Shown here one piece after another: positions 25,010-34,421 of a DNA stretch of 64,000 nt (positions within the stretch are counted from its first letter, which is position 1; every line of letters starts with the position of its first letter). Below the pieces are notes generated by a model that ran no database searches, was not told the DNA's origin, and saw nothing but the letters and a program-made list of their open reading frames with translations. Location of the stretch: assembly GCF_005877885.1 (NCBI RefSeq), contig NZ_VCHY01000018.1:62001-126000 (forward strand), written 5' to 3'. Made by a program: the position numbers and the translations under genes. Source of the stretch: Labilibacter sediminis. Lineage in GTDB: Bacteria > Bacteroidota > Bacteroidia > Bacteroidales > Marinilabiliaceae.

Positions 25010-26866
25010 TTATTCAATTTTAAAAATATATGATTGAAGAGGTTGTAGACTAAATTTCACTGATGCCGCTCCGCTGTTTACGTTTAAAACAAACTCTTGA
25101 CCATACAGTTGGTCTATCAGATTAACATCTTCTTTTAGTTTCCATTTTTGAGCTATTGCCTCAGGCAATTTTAAATCAAGCTCAGAACTTTTAACAGGGT
25201 CAAAATTAGAAATAATAATTAGTTTTTCATTACTATTCCAACGTACAAACGAATACACCTTACCCGAATACCCTTTGGTGTGCTGTCTGTTATAAGCATG
25301 AATATCTGCATATTCACCCATTAAGGCCTCGCTCGAAATACTAAAAGTAAGCAGGCGTTGGTAAAAATCTCTCAGATCTTTTTCATCAGCAGACAACTGT
25401 CCTCCGTCAAAATTCCCATTATTCATCCAGCGTTGATGATGCGGAACACCTATATAGTCGAATATTGAAGTACGTGAATTGGTTCCAAATCCGGCATCTT
25501 CAGCACCCGGCTCTCCCACTTCCTGTCCGAAATAAACCATGGTTGGGGCTGTACTTAAAGTGGTTGAAACAACCATTGCCGGCATGCCCTTCTTAGCATC
25601 TCCTGCAAACTCAGGTGATGCAATACGCTGCTCATCATGGTTCTCAAGAAAGTGTAACATTTGGTGTTCAATATCGGCCAAACCTGTTTGTATTGGCGCT
25701 ATATTATCGGTAGAACCATACCCTTGCATCACATGTTTTAAGGTATCATAAAGCTCCACTTTATCGTACAGATAATCCATTTTACCTTTAAGTATGTAAT
25801 CTCGATAAAGATGCGGTTGATAAACCTCAGCCAATAAAAAGGCTTCTGGATTTTTGTTTTTGATAGATGAATTTAAGAAACTCCAAAACTCAACAGGAAC
25901 CATTTCAGCCATATCGTACCTAAACCCATCTACCCCCATATCAATCCAGTAAAAAGCGATATCTCTGAACTTTATCCATGAATCAGGCACATTTTTATTT
26001 TGCCAAAAGGCATAATGATCAGCATGAGATTTTAACTCATATCCTTCAGGCAATAAGTCAAAATCAAAGCTACCATCAGGCTTAACACCGTAGTTAATCT
26101 TAACAGTTTCGTACCAATCGTGATGATGTGGTTGAGCCAGTCTGGAACCATTGCCCGTCCATTTAGCCGGATTTTCATCAAAGTGTCCATCGCTCATTGC
26201 ATGTGCCTCTCCGCCCAGAGGTTTATATCCACCTAAAGGCTCAGGAACATGAAAACTACTACCCGGTATATAATAAAAGTTGTTATCTCGGGCATATTCC
26301 ACAGAAGTATCGTCCTCTGCACCAAAATCTTTTACGCCTTCAGGATTGTTTTTCCCTTCGTAATGACGTGCTACGTGATTTGGCACAATATCAATAATCA
26401 CCTTCATATTGTGTTTATGTGTGCGATCAATTAATGCTTTAAACTCCTCTAAACGATTAGCTGGATCAACAGCCATATCCGGATCAACCTGGTAATAATC
26501 TTTAACTGCATATGGCGAACCTGCTCTTCCCTTCACTACGTCCGGATCGTCGTTGGAAATACCATAAGCTGTATAATCGGTAATGGTCGCATGATGCGGA
26601 ACACCGGTATACCAAATATGGGTCACACCCAAATCTTTAATCTCGCTAAGCGCCTTATCGGTAAAGTCATTAAATTTACCTACTCCATTTTCTTCAATAC
26701 TTCCCCAGGGTTTATTATTGGTATTCTGGTTTCCAAATAAACGAGTAAATACCTGGTAAACCACCGCCTTGGTTTCTTTTGATTCTTGCTTCTTATTTTC
26801 CCGGGTTGGCACACATGCCAATATACCTAGTGTTATGGCTATTATTAAACTATAAATTACTTTCAT
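25010..26866 (-). CDS. GH13 alpha-amylase family lipoprotein
   Basis: A 618-aa protein with an SPII leader (lipobox GILAC, Cys18), so membrane-anchored, likely on the outer membrane or in the periplasm. The TIM barrel carries the GH13 regions VIIDIVPNH (157-164), GFRYDMAE with the nucleophile Asp318, LLAEVYQ with the acid/base Glu347, and ENHDEQR with Asp411. It should cleave alpha-1,4-glucans. The GH31 alpha-glucosidase gene lies just upstream in the same direction (20-bp gap), forming a two-step starch or glycogen degradation pair: endo cleavage, then release of glucose. Exact product profile is not predictable. Confidence 0.92.
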   Translation of the reverse strand: MKVIYSLIIAITLGILACVPTRENKKQESKETKAVVYQVFTRLFGNQNTNNKPWGSIEENGVGKFNDFTDKALSEIKDLGVTHIWYTGVPHHATITDYTAYGISNDDPDVVKGRAGSPYAVKDYYQVDPDMAVDPANRLEEFKALIDRTHKHNMKVIIDIVPNHVARHYEGKNNPEGVKDFGAEDDTSVEYARDNNFYYIPGSSFHVPEPLGGYKPLGGEAHAMSDGHFDENPAKWTGNGSRLAQPHHHDWYETVKINYGVKPDGSFDFDLLPEGYELKSHADHYAFWQNKNVPDSWIKFRDIAFYWIDMGVDGFRYDMAEMVPVEFWSFLNSSIKNKNPEAFLLAEVYQPHLYRDYILKGKMDYLYDKVELYDTLKHVMQGYGSTDNIAPIQTGLADIEHQMLHFLENHDEQRIASPEFAGDAKKGMPAMVVSTTLSTAPTMVYFGQEVGEPGAEDAGFGTNSRTSIFDYIGVPHHQRWMNNGNFDGGQLSADEKDLRDFYQRLLTFSISSEALMGEYADIHAYNRQHTKGYSGKVYSFVRWNSNEKLIIISNFDPVKSSELDLKLPEAIAQKWKLKEDVNLIDQLYGQEFVLNVNSGAASVKFSLQPLQSYIFKIE

Positions 26867-26886
26867 CGTGACTATTTTTTTTACGG

Positions 26887-29280
26887 TTATCTAATAATAA
26901 ACTCAAGTTTTTTACCTTTCATTGAGGTATTAACCACTACCTGATTTTTACTTTTTACATATTTAAATTCTGCGGAAGCATTGTTGACTTTTACCATTTC
27001 CGGCTTTTCTGAAACATTATGAATTACTAAGGATATTTTGCGAATTTCCGGCTGACCGGGATAATCAAAACCTGTTCTGTCAATTTTAATCTTTAAACCT
27101 TCACTTTGTTGAAGAGAAGATGAAAATTGAAGTTTTTCGAACTGATTATTTTTCCAGCTATTATTGGTATGCCCATCATCTTCATACATCATACCCTCTG
27201 CCTGATTTACCTCTTCATCATGATAATAATGAATCATTAGTTTTTGAGTATTGTAATCTTCCATGTTTTTAAACTCCGGAACCATAGGAATAAACGATCC
27301 TCCCTTAACAAAAACCGGAATATCATTGATATCTACAGGCACCATAACCTTTTTCCCTCCTAAATATTTTTCTCCTGTAAAAAAATTATACCAGTTACTT
27401 CCTTTTGGTAATGTTACTTCCCACGACTTGGCTCCTTTATCAGTAACAGGTGCTACTAAAAAGTTATCACCCCACATGTAAGAGTTGGTTTCGTTAATTA
27501 GTTCAGGATTATCATCTATATAAAACAACGGTCGCATTAAAGGTGTACCTTGTGTAGAATTTTGATAAACCATGGTGTACAAGTACGGCGTTAACGCATA
27601 ACGTAACTTTATGTATCGGCGTGTTATATCTTTTGTTTGCTTATCCCAATAGACAGGTTCCGGTGGCACGTCCTCCTGTGCATGAGTACGATATACAGGC
27701 TGAAACACTCCATACTGCAGCCAACGGGTATACAATTCGGCATCTTCGTAACTTCCGGCAAAACCACCTAAATCGGAGTGCATATATGCTAAGCCCTGCA
27801 TTCCCATTTGCAGCGAGATTTCCACCTGCGGTTTTAGTCCTCCCCATGATCTGCTGACATCTCCTGTCCATGGTATCATTCCATAACGTTGCGAACCTGC
27901 AAAACCAGCACGCATTAATATTACGGGTCGTTTATTCGAAAAATCTCTGGCAAAGCCCTGATAAACCGTTTTGGCCCACTCATGCCCATAGGCATTGTGC
28001 ACCGTATTAGCGGCACCATTTACATGCTGCAAATCATCAGGATGAACTTCCGGCTCACCTAAATCGCCCCACCAGCCTTCTACTCCACTAAGGGTATGTT
28101 TTTTATAAATATCCCAAAACCACTCTTTGGTTTCCGGTTTAAAAATATCAAGCAAAGCTGTTGTTCCAAAATAAAAATCGAATATATATGGTTGTCCCAA
28201 AGAATCTGTTCCTAACAAATTTTGCTCTTCACATTCCTTATACTTTCCGCTATTTTTAAGAATAAAAGGTTCTGTAATCAATACCGTTTTTACACCTTTA
28301 TCTTTTATCTTCTTCATCATTTTTTCGGGCTGGGGAAAAGCTTTTTTGTCCCACTCCAGGTTACCCATGTGGCCCTGAACATCTGGTCCAAACCAATATA
28401 AATCCAGCACCAATCCGTCCAACGGAAAATCTTCTTTTAAATATAAATCCACCACATCTTCTACCTGCTTTTGGTTTCGATAACCCATGCGTGATGTTAT
28501 ATTACCCAAAGCCCAACGCGGTGGCATAGGCTGATAACCGGTAATTTCAGTATAATTTTCGGTTAATTCCGACCACTTATCTCCTGCCACCAACACATAA
28601 CTCATTCGTCCGCCAACAGCTTCAAACTGTAGGATATTTTCTTCCGATGCACCTAAATCCATAAATCCATCAGCAGTGTTATCAAAAAGCAGCATATATT
28701 TATTCGACGAAATAACGACAGGCAAGGAATAGTACATCAGGTCAGCATGCGTTTCATATCCATAGCTTGCCTTATTATACAAACGAAGCCTGTTACCACG
28801 TCTGTCCATACCAAGCACACGCTCGCCTCCTCCCAATAGTTTTTCCTGCGGTGTTAAATTCAACCTGAATCCTTTTAAGGTATCATTATCGAAGAAACCT
28901 TTTTCTTCAGAAAGCAATGTTTTACTCTTATATAAGTAGGAAATATTAAACGGGCATTTGGTAATTTTTACCGTTAAGTCCTCTGTGGCAAACAACACCT
29001 CTTTTCTATTCTCGGTAAACGTTCCTGCCACAGGTATTAATGTTTCATCGATGCTGTACGAAGGAACATATTTTTCACCTTCTGTAACAAACTGTACCTC
29101 CACAGCCTGGTTGCTTAAGGCTTTTAAATGAATTTCTCCGTCATTGGTAGTTACAGTAATTCCTTTTTCGGTTTGATGCACCGATTTAAACTGTCGACCT
29201 TCGCTATTACAACTACATCCGTAAAACAGTATGGAGAGTAATAAAAAGAACCCGAAGGTTAAGTTGAACTTGTTGAGCAT
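26887..29280 (-). CDS. GH31 alpha-glucosidase lipoprotein
   Basis: A 797-aa protein with a lipobox-like leader (LFYGCSC, Cys22). It shows the GH31 N-terminal beta domain, the barrel segment LDLYWFGPDVQG, the nucleophile region GWWGDLGEPEVH (Asp406) and the acid/base region WTGDVSRSWGGL (Asp474). It should release glucose from non-reducing ends of alpha-glucans or oligosaccharides. It is the first gene of an operon with the GH13 amylase 20 bp downstream. A related SusR-like regulator gene is 2 kb away, but no SusC/D pair is adjacent, which is unusual for a glucan locus. Confidence 0.92.
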   Translation of the reverse strand: MLNKFNLTFGFFLLLSILFYGCSCNSEGRQFKSVHQTEKGITVTTNDGEIHLKALSNQAVEVQFVTEGEKYVPSYSIDETLIPVAGTFTENRKEVLFATEDLTVKITKCPFNISYLYKSKTLLSEEKGFFDNDTLKGFRLNLTPQEKLLGGGERVLGMDRRGNRLRLYNKASYGYETHADLMYYSLPVVISSNKYMLLFDNTADGFMDLGASEENILQFEAVGGRMSYVLVAGDKWSELTENYTEITGYQPMPPRWALGNITSRMGYRNQKQVEDVVDLYLKEDFPLDGLVLDLYWFGPDVQGHMGNLEWDKKAFPQPEKMMKKIKDKGVKTVLITEPFILKNSGKYKECEEQNLLGTDSLGQPYIFDFYFGTTALLDIFKPETKEWFWDIYKKHTLSGVEGWWGDLGEPEVHPDDLQHVNGAANTVHNAYGHEWAKTVYQGFARDFSNKRPVILMRAGFAGSQRYGMIPWTGDVSRSWGGLKPQVEISLQMGMQGLAYMHSDLGGFAGSYEDAELYTRWLQYGVFQPVYRTHAQEDVPPEPVYWDKQTKDITRRYIKLRYALTPYLYTMVYQNSTQGTPLMRPLFYIDDNPELINETNSYMWGDNFLVAPVTDKGAKSWEVTLPKGSNWYNFFTGEKYLGGKKVMVPVDINDIPVFVKGGSFIPMVPEFKNMEDYNTQKLMIHYYHDEEVNQAEGMMYEDDGHTNNSWKNNQFEKLQFSSSLQQSEGLKIKIDRTGFDYPGQPEIRKISLVIHNVSEKPEMVKVNNASAEFKYVKSKNQVVVNTSMKGKKLEFIIR

Positions 29281-30049
29281 ATCCTTTTTTTTAATTCTTA
29301 ATCATGTTTTTGATGCCATCTAGGATTATTTACCCTATTAGCTTATGCAATTTCCTGCTTTTTACTACCTAAAGCAAAATATATAAACAAAATATAGACA
29401 TACACACTGTATACCAACACATTAGACAATAGCTCTAATTAAAAAATATAGATGAAATATGAGCGAATTAAGGGAGTTTTTAAGAGAGCAATGCTTCTTT
29501 AAGCTAATTATTAAAGCCTGTTTAAAACAGAAGGAGCACTTGTTACCAATTGACAAAACCACTTAAAAAACAAGATTATCCATTATTAGATAAATGATAA
29601 TTCTTTTAGATTATTATTAAGAGATAAGTTAATACTTCTTTGCTTACTATAGGTTTTCATCTTCATATAATGCACATTTAAGCAATCTTTCTATATTTTA
29701 TTTTCAACTTTCTGATTTTTTATTGTAGCATTCTATATTTTATTTTTAATACTACTTTATATTATTAGATTTATACAAATTATTTTCAGAATACTTAAAT
29801 AACTTATTAGAGTTTCATTATATTAATTAAGATACAATCAATTTAATTAAAGATAACTGTAATCTATTAACAGAACTAAGTATAACACGAAAGTATACTA
29901 CAGAATTAAACCAGATAGAAGCCGAATGAATCACATCTACGTTCATCATTCAACACTTCAAGTATTCAACTAAAATATTAGTTAAATATTTGCCGACGGA
30001 AAACATTTTTATTAAATTTGAACTAAATCTTTAGTTAAGAATAAAAACC
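29281..30049. other. Long divergent intergenic region
   Basis: 769 bp of AT-rich sequence between the GH31 gene and the TPR gene. The right end holds the promoter and operators listed at 29968-30036. No further ORF, RNA-like fold or repeat was seen in the rest; the GH31 promoter must lie at the left but has no perfect TAnnTTTG box. Confidence 0.5.
29968..30036 (+). promoter_or_regulatory. Consensus Bacteroidetes promoter framed by two BlaI-type operators
   Basis: TTTG at 29989-29992 and TAAATTTG at 30013-30020, 20 bp apart, give a perfect -33/-7 match. Palindrome AACTAA-AATA-TTAGTT (29968-29983) lies just upstream of -33, and AACTAA-ATCT-TTAGTT (30021-30036) directly abuts the -7 box, exactly as operator 1 does at the blaI promoter. 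The downstream gene starts at 30050. The shared layout strongly suggests control by the BlaI-like repressor 5.5 kb away. Confidence 0.78.
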
Positions 30050-31318
30050 ATGCATTTCCATACTACTACTTTCACCCTTTTTCTTGTTACATTATCTCTG
30101 AGTTTTACTTTAAATGCCAGCAGTAACAAAGCTTGTTTCTATTTAATTAACGACAGTACGCAAAACATATCGGCAAAAGAATACAACCTACTCTTAGCTC
30201 AGGCAAAAGAGCTTACCCATTTATTTAAAATGGACAGTGCCATATATATTTATGAAAAACTATATGGTTGTGATACCTCCAAAATTGAAATTGTAAAAGA
30301 ACTTGAAACACTTTACACCAAAACTTCGCAGTACAGAAAAGCACTTGAATACAACAATAAAATATTATTCGACTCCCCCAGCAACCGTCATTATCAGGTT
30401 AAAAGAGGTTTACTCCTGAAAAAGTTAAACGAAAATAAAGAGGCACTTCAGGTGTTTAAAACCACCCTTTTAACCGATAGCACCAACTCCTACATACTTA
30501 ACCAAATTGCTGATATTTACAGAAGTATGAACAAGGTGGATAGCGCTCTTTATTATTACAGCAAAGTGAGTAATCTAAAACCGTTAACACAAAACCTGAT
30601 TAAAGCTACAGACATATTGCATAAGCATAAAATGAATAAAGAAGCGTTAGTGTTTATGCAGAAATATTACGATCCGGAAAAACATCACAGCCAGTTATTA
30701 AATCGTCTTTTTGGTAAAATATGGTATACAAACGACAGTACTTACAAAGCTTACAGTATTTTTACTGACTTATACAAACAAGGAGATTCATCAAAAGTAA
30801 CCACTAAATATTTAGGTTTATGTTGCTGGAAAAATGCATATTATCCCAAAGGAGAAGAGGCTTTAAGAAATTACGTTAGCAAAGACACTACTGATTATTT
30901 AGCTTATTATGTGTTAGGCATTTGCTGTAAACACACGAACAAACTAAAAGAAAGTCAAGCCTTTTTAAGCAAATCACTGGAATTGTATTTACCCGATATA
31001 AAAACCTTAAATATGCTGCATAAAGGCAAAGCTGAAGTTTTTGAACAACAAGGACGTTTTAACCAAGCCATTGCTCAATACAAAATCATCTCAAAAAACG
31101 ACCCCAATAACTTTTACGCAGATTATAAAATTGCCACGATTTATGAGTTTTATATTAAAGATAAATCCAAAGCTCTAAAGTGTTACCAGGACCTTTACAA
31201 CCGAATTGATAAAGCTAATCCGGAGGGAGATTATATAATTAAAGATTACTGCAAGATGCGAATTGATGCAATCAATAAAGAAATGTTTTGGATACAGGGT
31301 AAGGAATTAAAAAATTAA
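30050..31318 (+). CDS. Secreted TPR protein, predicted BlaI-type regulon member
   Basis: A 422-aa protein with a signal peptide (about residues 1-23, ending LNASSNKA) followed by 8-10 TPR-like repeats, for example ALEYNNKILFDSPSNRHYQVKRG and ALYYYSKVSNLKP. Expected in the periplasm as a protein-binding scaffold. No enzymatic motif. Its promoter carries two copies of the palindrome found at the blaI-like promoter. The 3' end overlaps that of the convergent SusR-like gene by 4 bp. Which protein it binds is unknown; a role with the M56-TonB protein of the same putative regulon is an inference. Confidence 0.75.
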   Translation: MHFHTTTFTLFLVTLSLSFTLNASSNKACFYLINDSTQNISAKEYNLLLAQAKELTHLFKMDSAIYIYEKLYGCDTSKIEIVKELETLYTKTSQYRKALEYNNKILFDSPSNRHYQVKRGLLLKKLNENKEALQVFKTTLLTDSTNSYILNQIADIYRSMNKVDSALYYYSKVSNLKPLTQNLIKATDILHKHKMNKEALVFMQKYYDPEKHHSQLLNRLFGKIWYTNDSTYKAYSIFTDLYKQGDSSKVTTKYLGLCCWKNAYYPKGEEALRNYVSKDTTDYLAYYVLGICCKHTNKLKESQAFLSKSLELYLPDIKTLNMLHKGKAEVFEQQGRFNQAIAQYKIISKNDPNNFYADYKIATIYEFYIKDKSKALKCYQDLYNRIDKANPEGDYIIKDYCKMRIDAINKEMFWIQGKELKN

Positions 31319-32916
31319 TTTGATTTTATATTATTCAGTCTGTTAAAAAACTCTTCTGTTGAAAGTAGGGAGCGGTTTTTTGCTTTGGTTTTATAGGTAT
31401 AAATGGTGTTAATGGATACCCCTAATACCTGCGCCATGGTTTCATTGTCTTCAATACCTAAACGAATTAAGGCCAAAATACGAAGCTCGGTATTTAACAA
31501 CTGACCGGATTTTAAAACATACTTTTCTTCGGGTTGATTTAACGCCTCTACCTCACTGATAAACGTGGGGAAAATACTTAAAAACACCTCATCAAAATTA
31601 TGAAAAAGCTGATCGCGCTCTTTTTTCGGATTGATTTCTTTAAGAACCGTTTTTAATTTGTTGGGATTATTAGATACCAGTAAATTATTCACCGACTTGG
31701 ATATGGAATCAAGCTTATGAATAAACATTGAACTTGTATTGAAAAAATGACCTATATACTTCTCCTTAATTTTATTGGCCTCCTTTAACTTACCATTTAA
31801 AACAACCAGCTCTTTATTATTCTTTTTAATGGCTACCCAAATCTTGCGTAGATTAAACAGCTGACGATAAACAACTACCAAAAAGAATAAAACCAACAAT
31901 ACAAGTCCCGAGATTATCCATATATATTTAATGGCCTCTTCTTTCTTTCGCTCTTCGAGTAATAATTTAGCCCCCTCTATAACAGGAAAAATTTCGGCCA
32001 CCTGCAATTTTCGTTGTCTGGAACCAAAATAATTGGCATCTCTCTGTGCTTTTAAGATATAATTGTACGCACGCTGTACATCTCCCTGTTCAAATAAAAA
32101 ACGTGCCAATACCATAAGCGACATGGCTTCTTTGGTTGAGGTTTTTATATCAGCAATGGCCGATTTTATTAGGTGTTCTTTGCCTCTAACATTATCGCCA
32201 TTGGTTATATCAATAAAACCTAAACATGAATGCACAACCGCCTGTTCATGCAAAGTTAATGACAACTCCTTTTCTGCATATCCATAAAGAAAAGCGGCTG
32301 AATCAGGACTCCATTCTACCAGGTAGCGAAGCGCCTCTGTAATAACGGGCTGAACTGTACCTTCAACTCTATACTTTAGCACCGAATCTACATATGCGTC
32401 AGCTTGCAAGCGATAAGCAGGCGCGTAATAATCATCCTTTATATAATCCGCCAAATCATAATAAGCTCTCACTAAATAACTAAAATGATTTTGCACCAAC
32501 TCACCCGACAAATCATCCACATTCACCTTATGAAGCGTATCAATGGCTTCTTTATAAAAACCTACAGAAACCAATAGGTGGCCAAATTTAGATTGTGAAT
32601 ATGCAATGGCTTCCTTATGGTCCATCTCATATGCCATAGCAATTGCACCACGGTAATAGTGCATAGCCGAATCAAAAACAAATGTAGAATATTCAGAAGC
32701 TATTTGCTGATACAATTGATACTGCTCCCACTCTTTTCCCTTGGTTTGATATTGAGCAACCACATTTTTTAAAGAATCGAGCTTTTGTTCTTTTTGCAGA
32801 TTATGAACATGTTCGGTTACTATAAGCTCATCTAGTTCGGCAAATAAATTATCGTTTTGCGCAAAACTTATTGCACAGCATTGTAACACCAACAATAGAT
32901 TTAAAAATCTAATCAT
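31315..32916 (-). CDS. SusR-like membrane regulator (TPR, TM, C-terminal HTH; DUF6377 type)
   Basis: A 533-aa protein with a signal peptide (ending AISFAQ), a periplasmic TPR region (about 20-300), one membrane helix (about 328-348, IWIISGLVLLVLFFLVVVY), a coiled coil and a cytosolic C-terminal LuxR-like HTH (GIEDNETMAQVLGVSINTIYTYKTKAKNRS). This layout matches Bacteroides SusR-type sensors that activate starch genes on binding maltooligosaccharides. The GH31-GH13 pair 2 kb away is a plausible target. I start at the ATG at 32916 because it gives a proper signal peptide; an earlier in-frame start would add 16 residues and overlap the divergent gene's leader. Confidence 0.8.
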   Translation of the reverse strand: MIRFLNLLLVLQCCAISFAQNDNLFAELDELIVTEHVHNLQKEQKLDSLKNVVAQYQTKGKEWEQYQLYQQIASEYSTFVFDSAMHYYRGAIAMAYEMDHKEAIAYSQSKFGHLLVSVGFYKEAIDTLHKVNVDDLSGELVQNHFSYLVRAYYDLADYIKDDYYAPAYRLQADAYVDSVLKYRVEGTVQPVITEALRYLVEWSPDSAAFLYGYAEKELSLTLHEQAVVHSCLGFIDITNGDNVRGKEHLIKSAIADIKTSTKEAMSLMVLARFLFEQGDVQRAYNYILKAQRDANYFGSRQRKLQVAEIFPVIEGAKLLLEERKKEEAIKYIWIISGLVLLVLFFLVVVYRQLFNLRKIWVAIKKNNKELVVLNGKLKEANKIKEKYIGHFFNTSSMFIHKLDSISKSVNNLLVSNNPNKLKTVLKEINPKKERDQLFHNFDEVFLSIFPTFISEVEALNQPEEKYVLKSGQLLNTELRILALIRLGIEDNETMAQVLGVSINTIYTYKTKAKNRSLLSTEEFFNRLNNIKSN

Positions 32917-33019
32917 ATTTTTCTGAAGGATATTGAATTTGAAATCGAGAACTAAAGTAATCAAAACTTCATACTTTTATCTTTCCACTTTTTATTTATT
33001 TTGGCATAAAATAAAAATC

Positions 33020-33682
33020 ATGACAGTAAATATTGAACCCGGTTGGCAATCCCTATTGCACGATGAATTTGCAAAACCTTACTTTTCAGAGTTGTTAGAA
33101 TTTGTAAGCGATGAATATGATACACAAACCATTTTTCCGCCTAAGGAGCAGGTTTTTAATGCCTTTAATCTTTGTCCTTTAGCTGATACACGCGTGGTGA
33201 TTCTTGGTCAGGACCCATATCACGACGACAATCAGGCACATGGTCTTTGCTTTTCCGTGAATGAAGGCATAAAAACACCGCCTTCATTGGTCAATATCTA
33301 TAAAGAAATAGAAAACGATCTTGGTATTCCTCGACCAGAAAGCGGAAACCTCGAACGATGGGCCAAACAGGGAGTTCTTTTGCTCAATGCTACCCTCACC
33401 GTTAGGGCGCACAAAGCCGGTTCGCATCAAAAAAAGGGATGGGAAAAATTTACGGATAGTGTCATTAAACATTTAGCCAGCGAAAAAGAAAACATTGTGT
33501 TTTTACTTTGGGGTGCTTATGCTGGCAAAAAAGATTCTTTAATAGATTCTACAAAACATTGTATTTTAAAATCTACACACCCTTCTCCTCTTTCGGCATA
33601 CCGCGGTTTTTTAGGCAACAAACACTTTAGCAAAACCAACGATTATTTAAGCAGTAATGGGTTGCCTGAAATCAAATGGTAA
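33020..33682 (+). CDS. ung: Uracil-DNA glycosylase, family 1
   Basis: A 220-aa cytosolic base-excision repair enzyme that removes uracil from DNA. It has the water-activating motif GQDPYHD, the uracil-binding stretch GLCFSV, and the DNA-intercalation motif HPSPLSAYRGF. I start at ATG 33020 (MTVNIEPGWQ), which fits normal UNG length; the open frame extends 87 bp upstream but without family similarity. The gene is divergent from the SusR-like regulator, about 100 bp apart. Confidence 0.96.
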   Translation: MTVNIEPGWQSLLHDEFAKPYFSELLEFVSDEYDTQTIFPPKEQVFNAFNLCPLADTRVVILGQDPYHDDNQAHGLCFSVNEGIKTPPSLVNIYKEIENDLGIPRPESGNLERWAKQGVLLLNATLTVRAHKAGSHQKKGWEKFTDSVIKHLASEKENIVFLLWGAYAGKKDSLIDSTKHCILKSTHPSPLSAYRGFLGNKHFSKTNDYLSSNGLPEIKW

Positions 33683-33773
33683 GCTGTCTGATATTAAACA
33701 ACAACAATCCATTAACATATCAAACAGAGATAAATACATTCGCTATTATTTACTAACCTAATCATTTAATCAC

Positions 33774-34256
33774 ATGCTAAGATTTAAAATAATCTTTGTC
33801 TTTTTATTGACGACTTCAATGAGCGTATTGTATGCTCAATACCAAACAGACTCCATTCAGATAACAAAAAAATTGGGGACAGTTTATACACAAAACGGTC
33901 AAAACTTAACTCCTCGACAACTGTTGGAAATAACCCAAAGTAATCCGGATGCATACAAAGCCATGAAACTGGCGAAAATCAATTATGATACCGGACTTGT
34001 ATTTGGATTTTTAGGAGGTGGATTAATTGGTTTTCCTATTGGATCTTCACTGGGAGGCGGTGACCCAAACTGGACTTTAGCTGCAGTTGGAGCAGGTTTA
34101 ATTGCAATATCAATCCCTTTAAGTTCTGCATATAACATGCACGCAAAAACAGCTGTTTCCATATACAACAGCGGGCTTAATAATTCAACCAAAGAGAGTC
34201 CTCGTTTAAACTTATTTTCCAGCTCAAACAGCATTGGTCTCAGGCTCACATTTTAA
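33774..34256 (+). CDS. Small secreted protein with glycine-rich hydrophobic core
   Basis: A 160-aa protein with a signal peptide (ending VLYAQ), then a polar stretch with TPRQLLEITQSNPDAYKAM, and two hydrophobic, Gly-rich segments (FGFLGGGLIGFPIGSSLGGG and LAAVGAGLIAISIPLS) that could insert in a membrane as a glycine-zipper hairpin. It resembles small periplasmic or envelope proteins of Bacteroidetes; no function is known to me. It is followed by a terminator, so probably monocistronic. Confidence 0.7.
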   Translation: MLRFKIIFVFLLTTSMSVLYAQYQTDSIQITKKLGTVYTQNGQNLTPRQLLEITQSNPDAYKAMKLAKINYDTGLVFGFLGGGLIGFPIGSSLGGGDPNWTLAAVGAGLIAISIPLSSAYNMHAKTAVSIYNSGLNNSTKESPRLNLFSSSNSIGLRLTF

Positions 34257-34278
34257 TTTAGTAAAGAACGTATTGCAT

Positions 34279-34310
34279 AAGGGGATCTCCGATTTTAGTG
34301 ATCCCCTTAT
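34279..34310 (+). terminator. Terminator after the glycine-rich protein gene
   Basis: AAGGGGATC pairs with GATCCCCTT around a 12-nt loop, followed by a T-rich stretch. Confidence 0.85.
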
Positions 34311-34421
34311 CATTTTTGCGACATAAAATTTATAACCTAATAATTATCACCATTTTTATCATCTTCATATAATAATTTTACACCAATGGATATAGCATTT
34401 TTTACCTATAAAGTTTGAATT

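Noticed and set aside
32933-33019. 29-residue N-terminal extension of ung
   Set aside because: The extension is Lys/Tyr/Phe-rich without family similarity; the ATG at 33020 gives normal UNG length.
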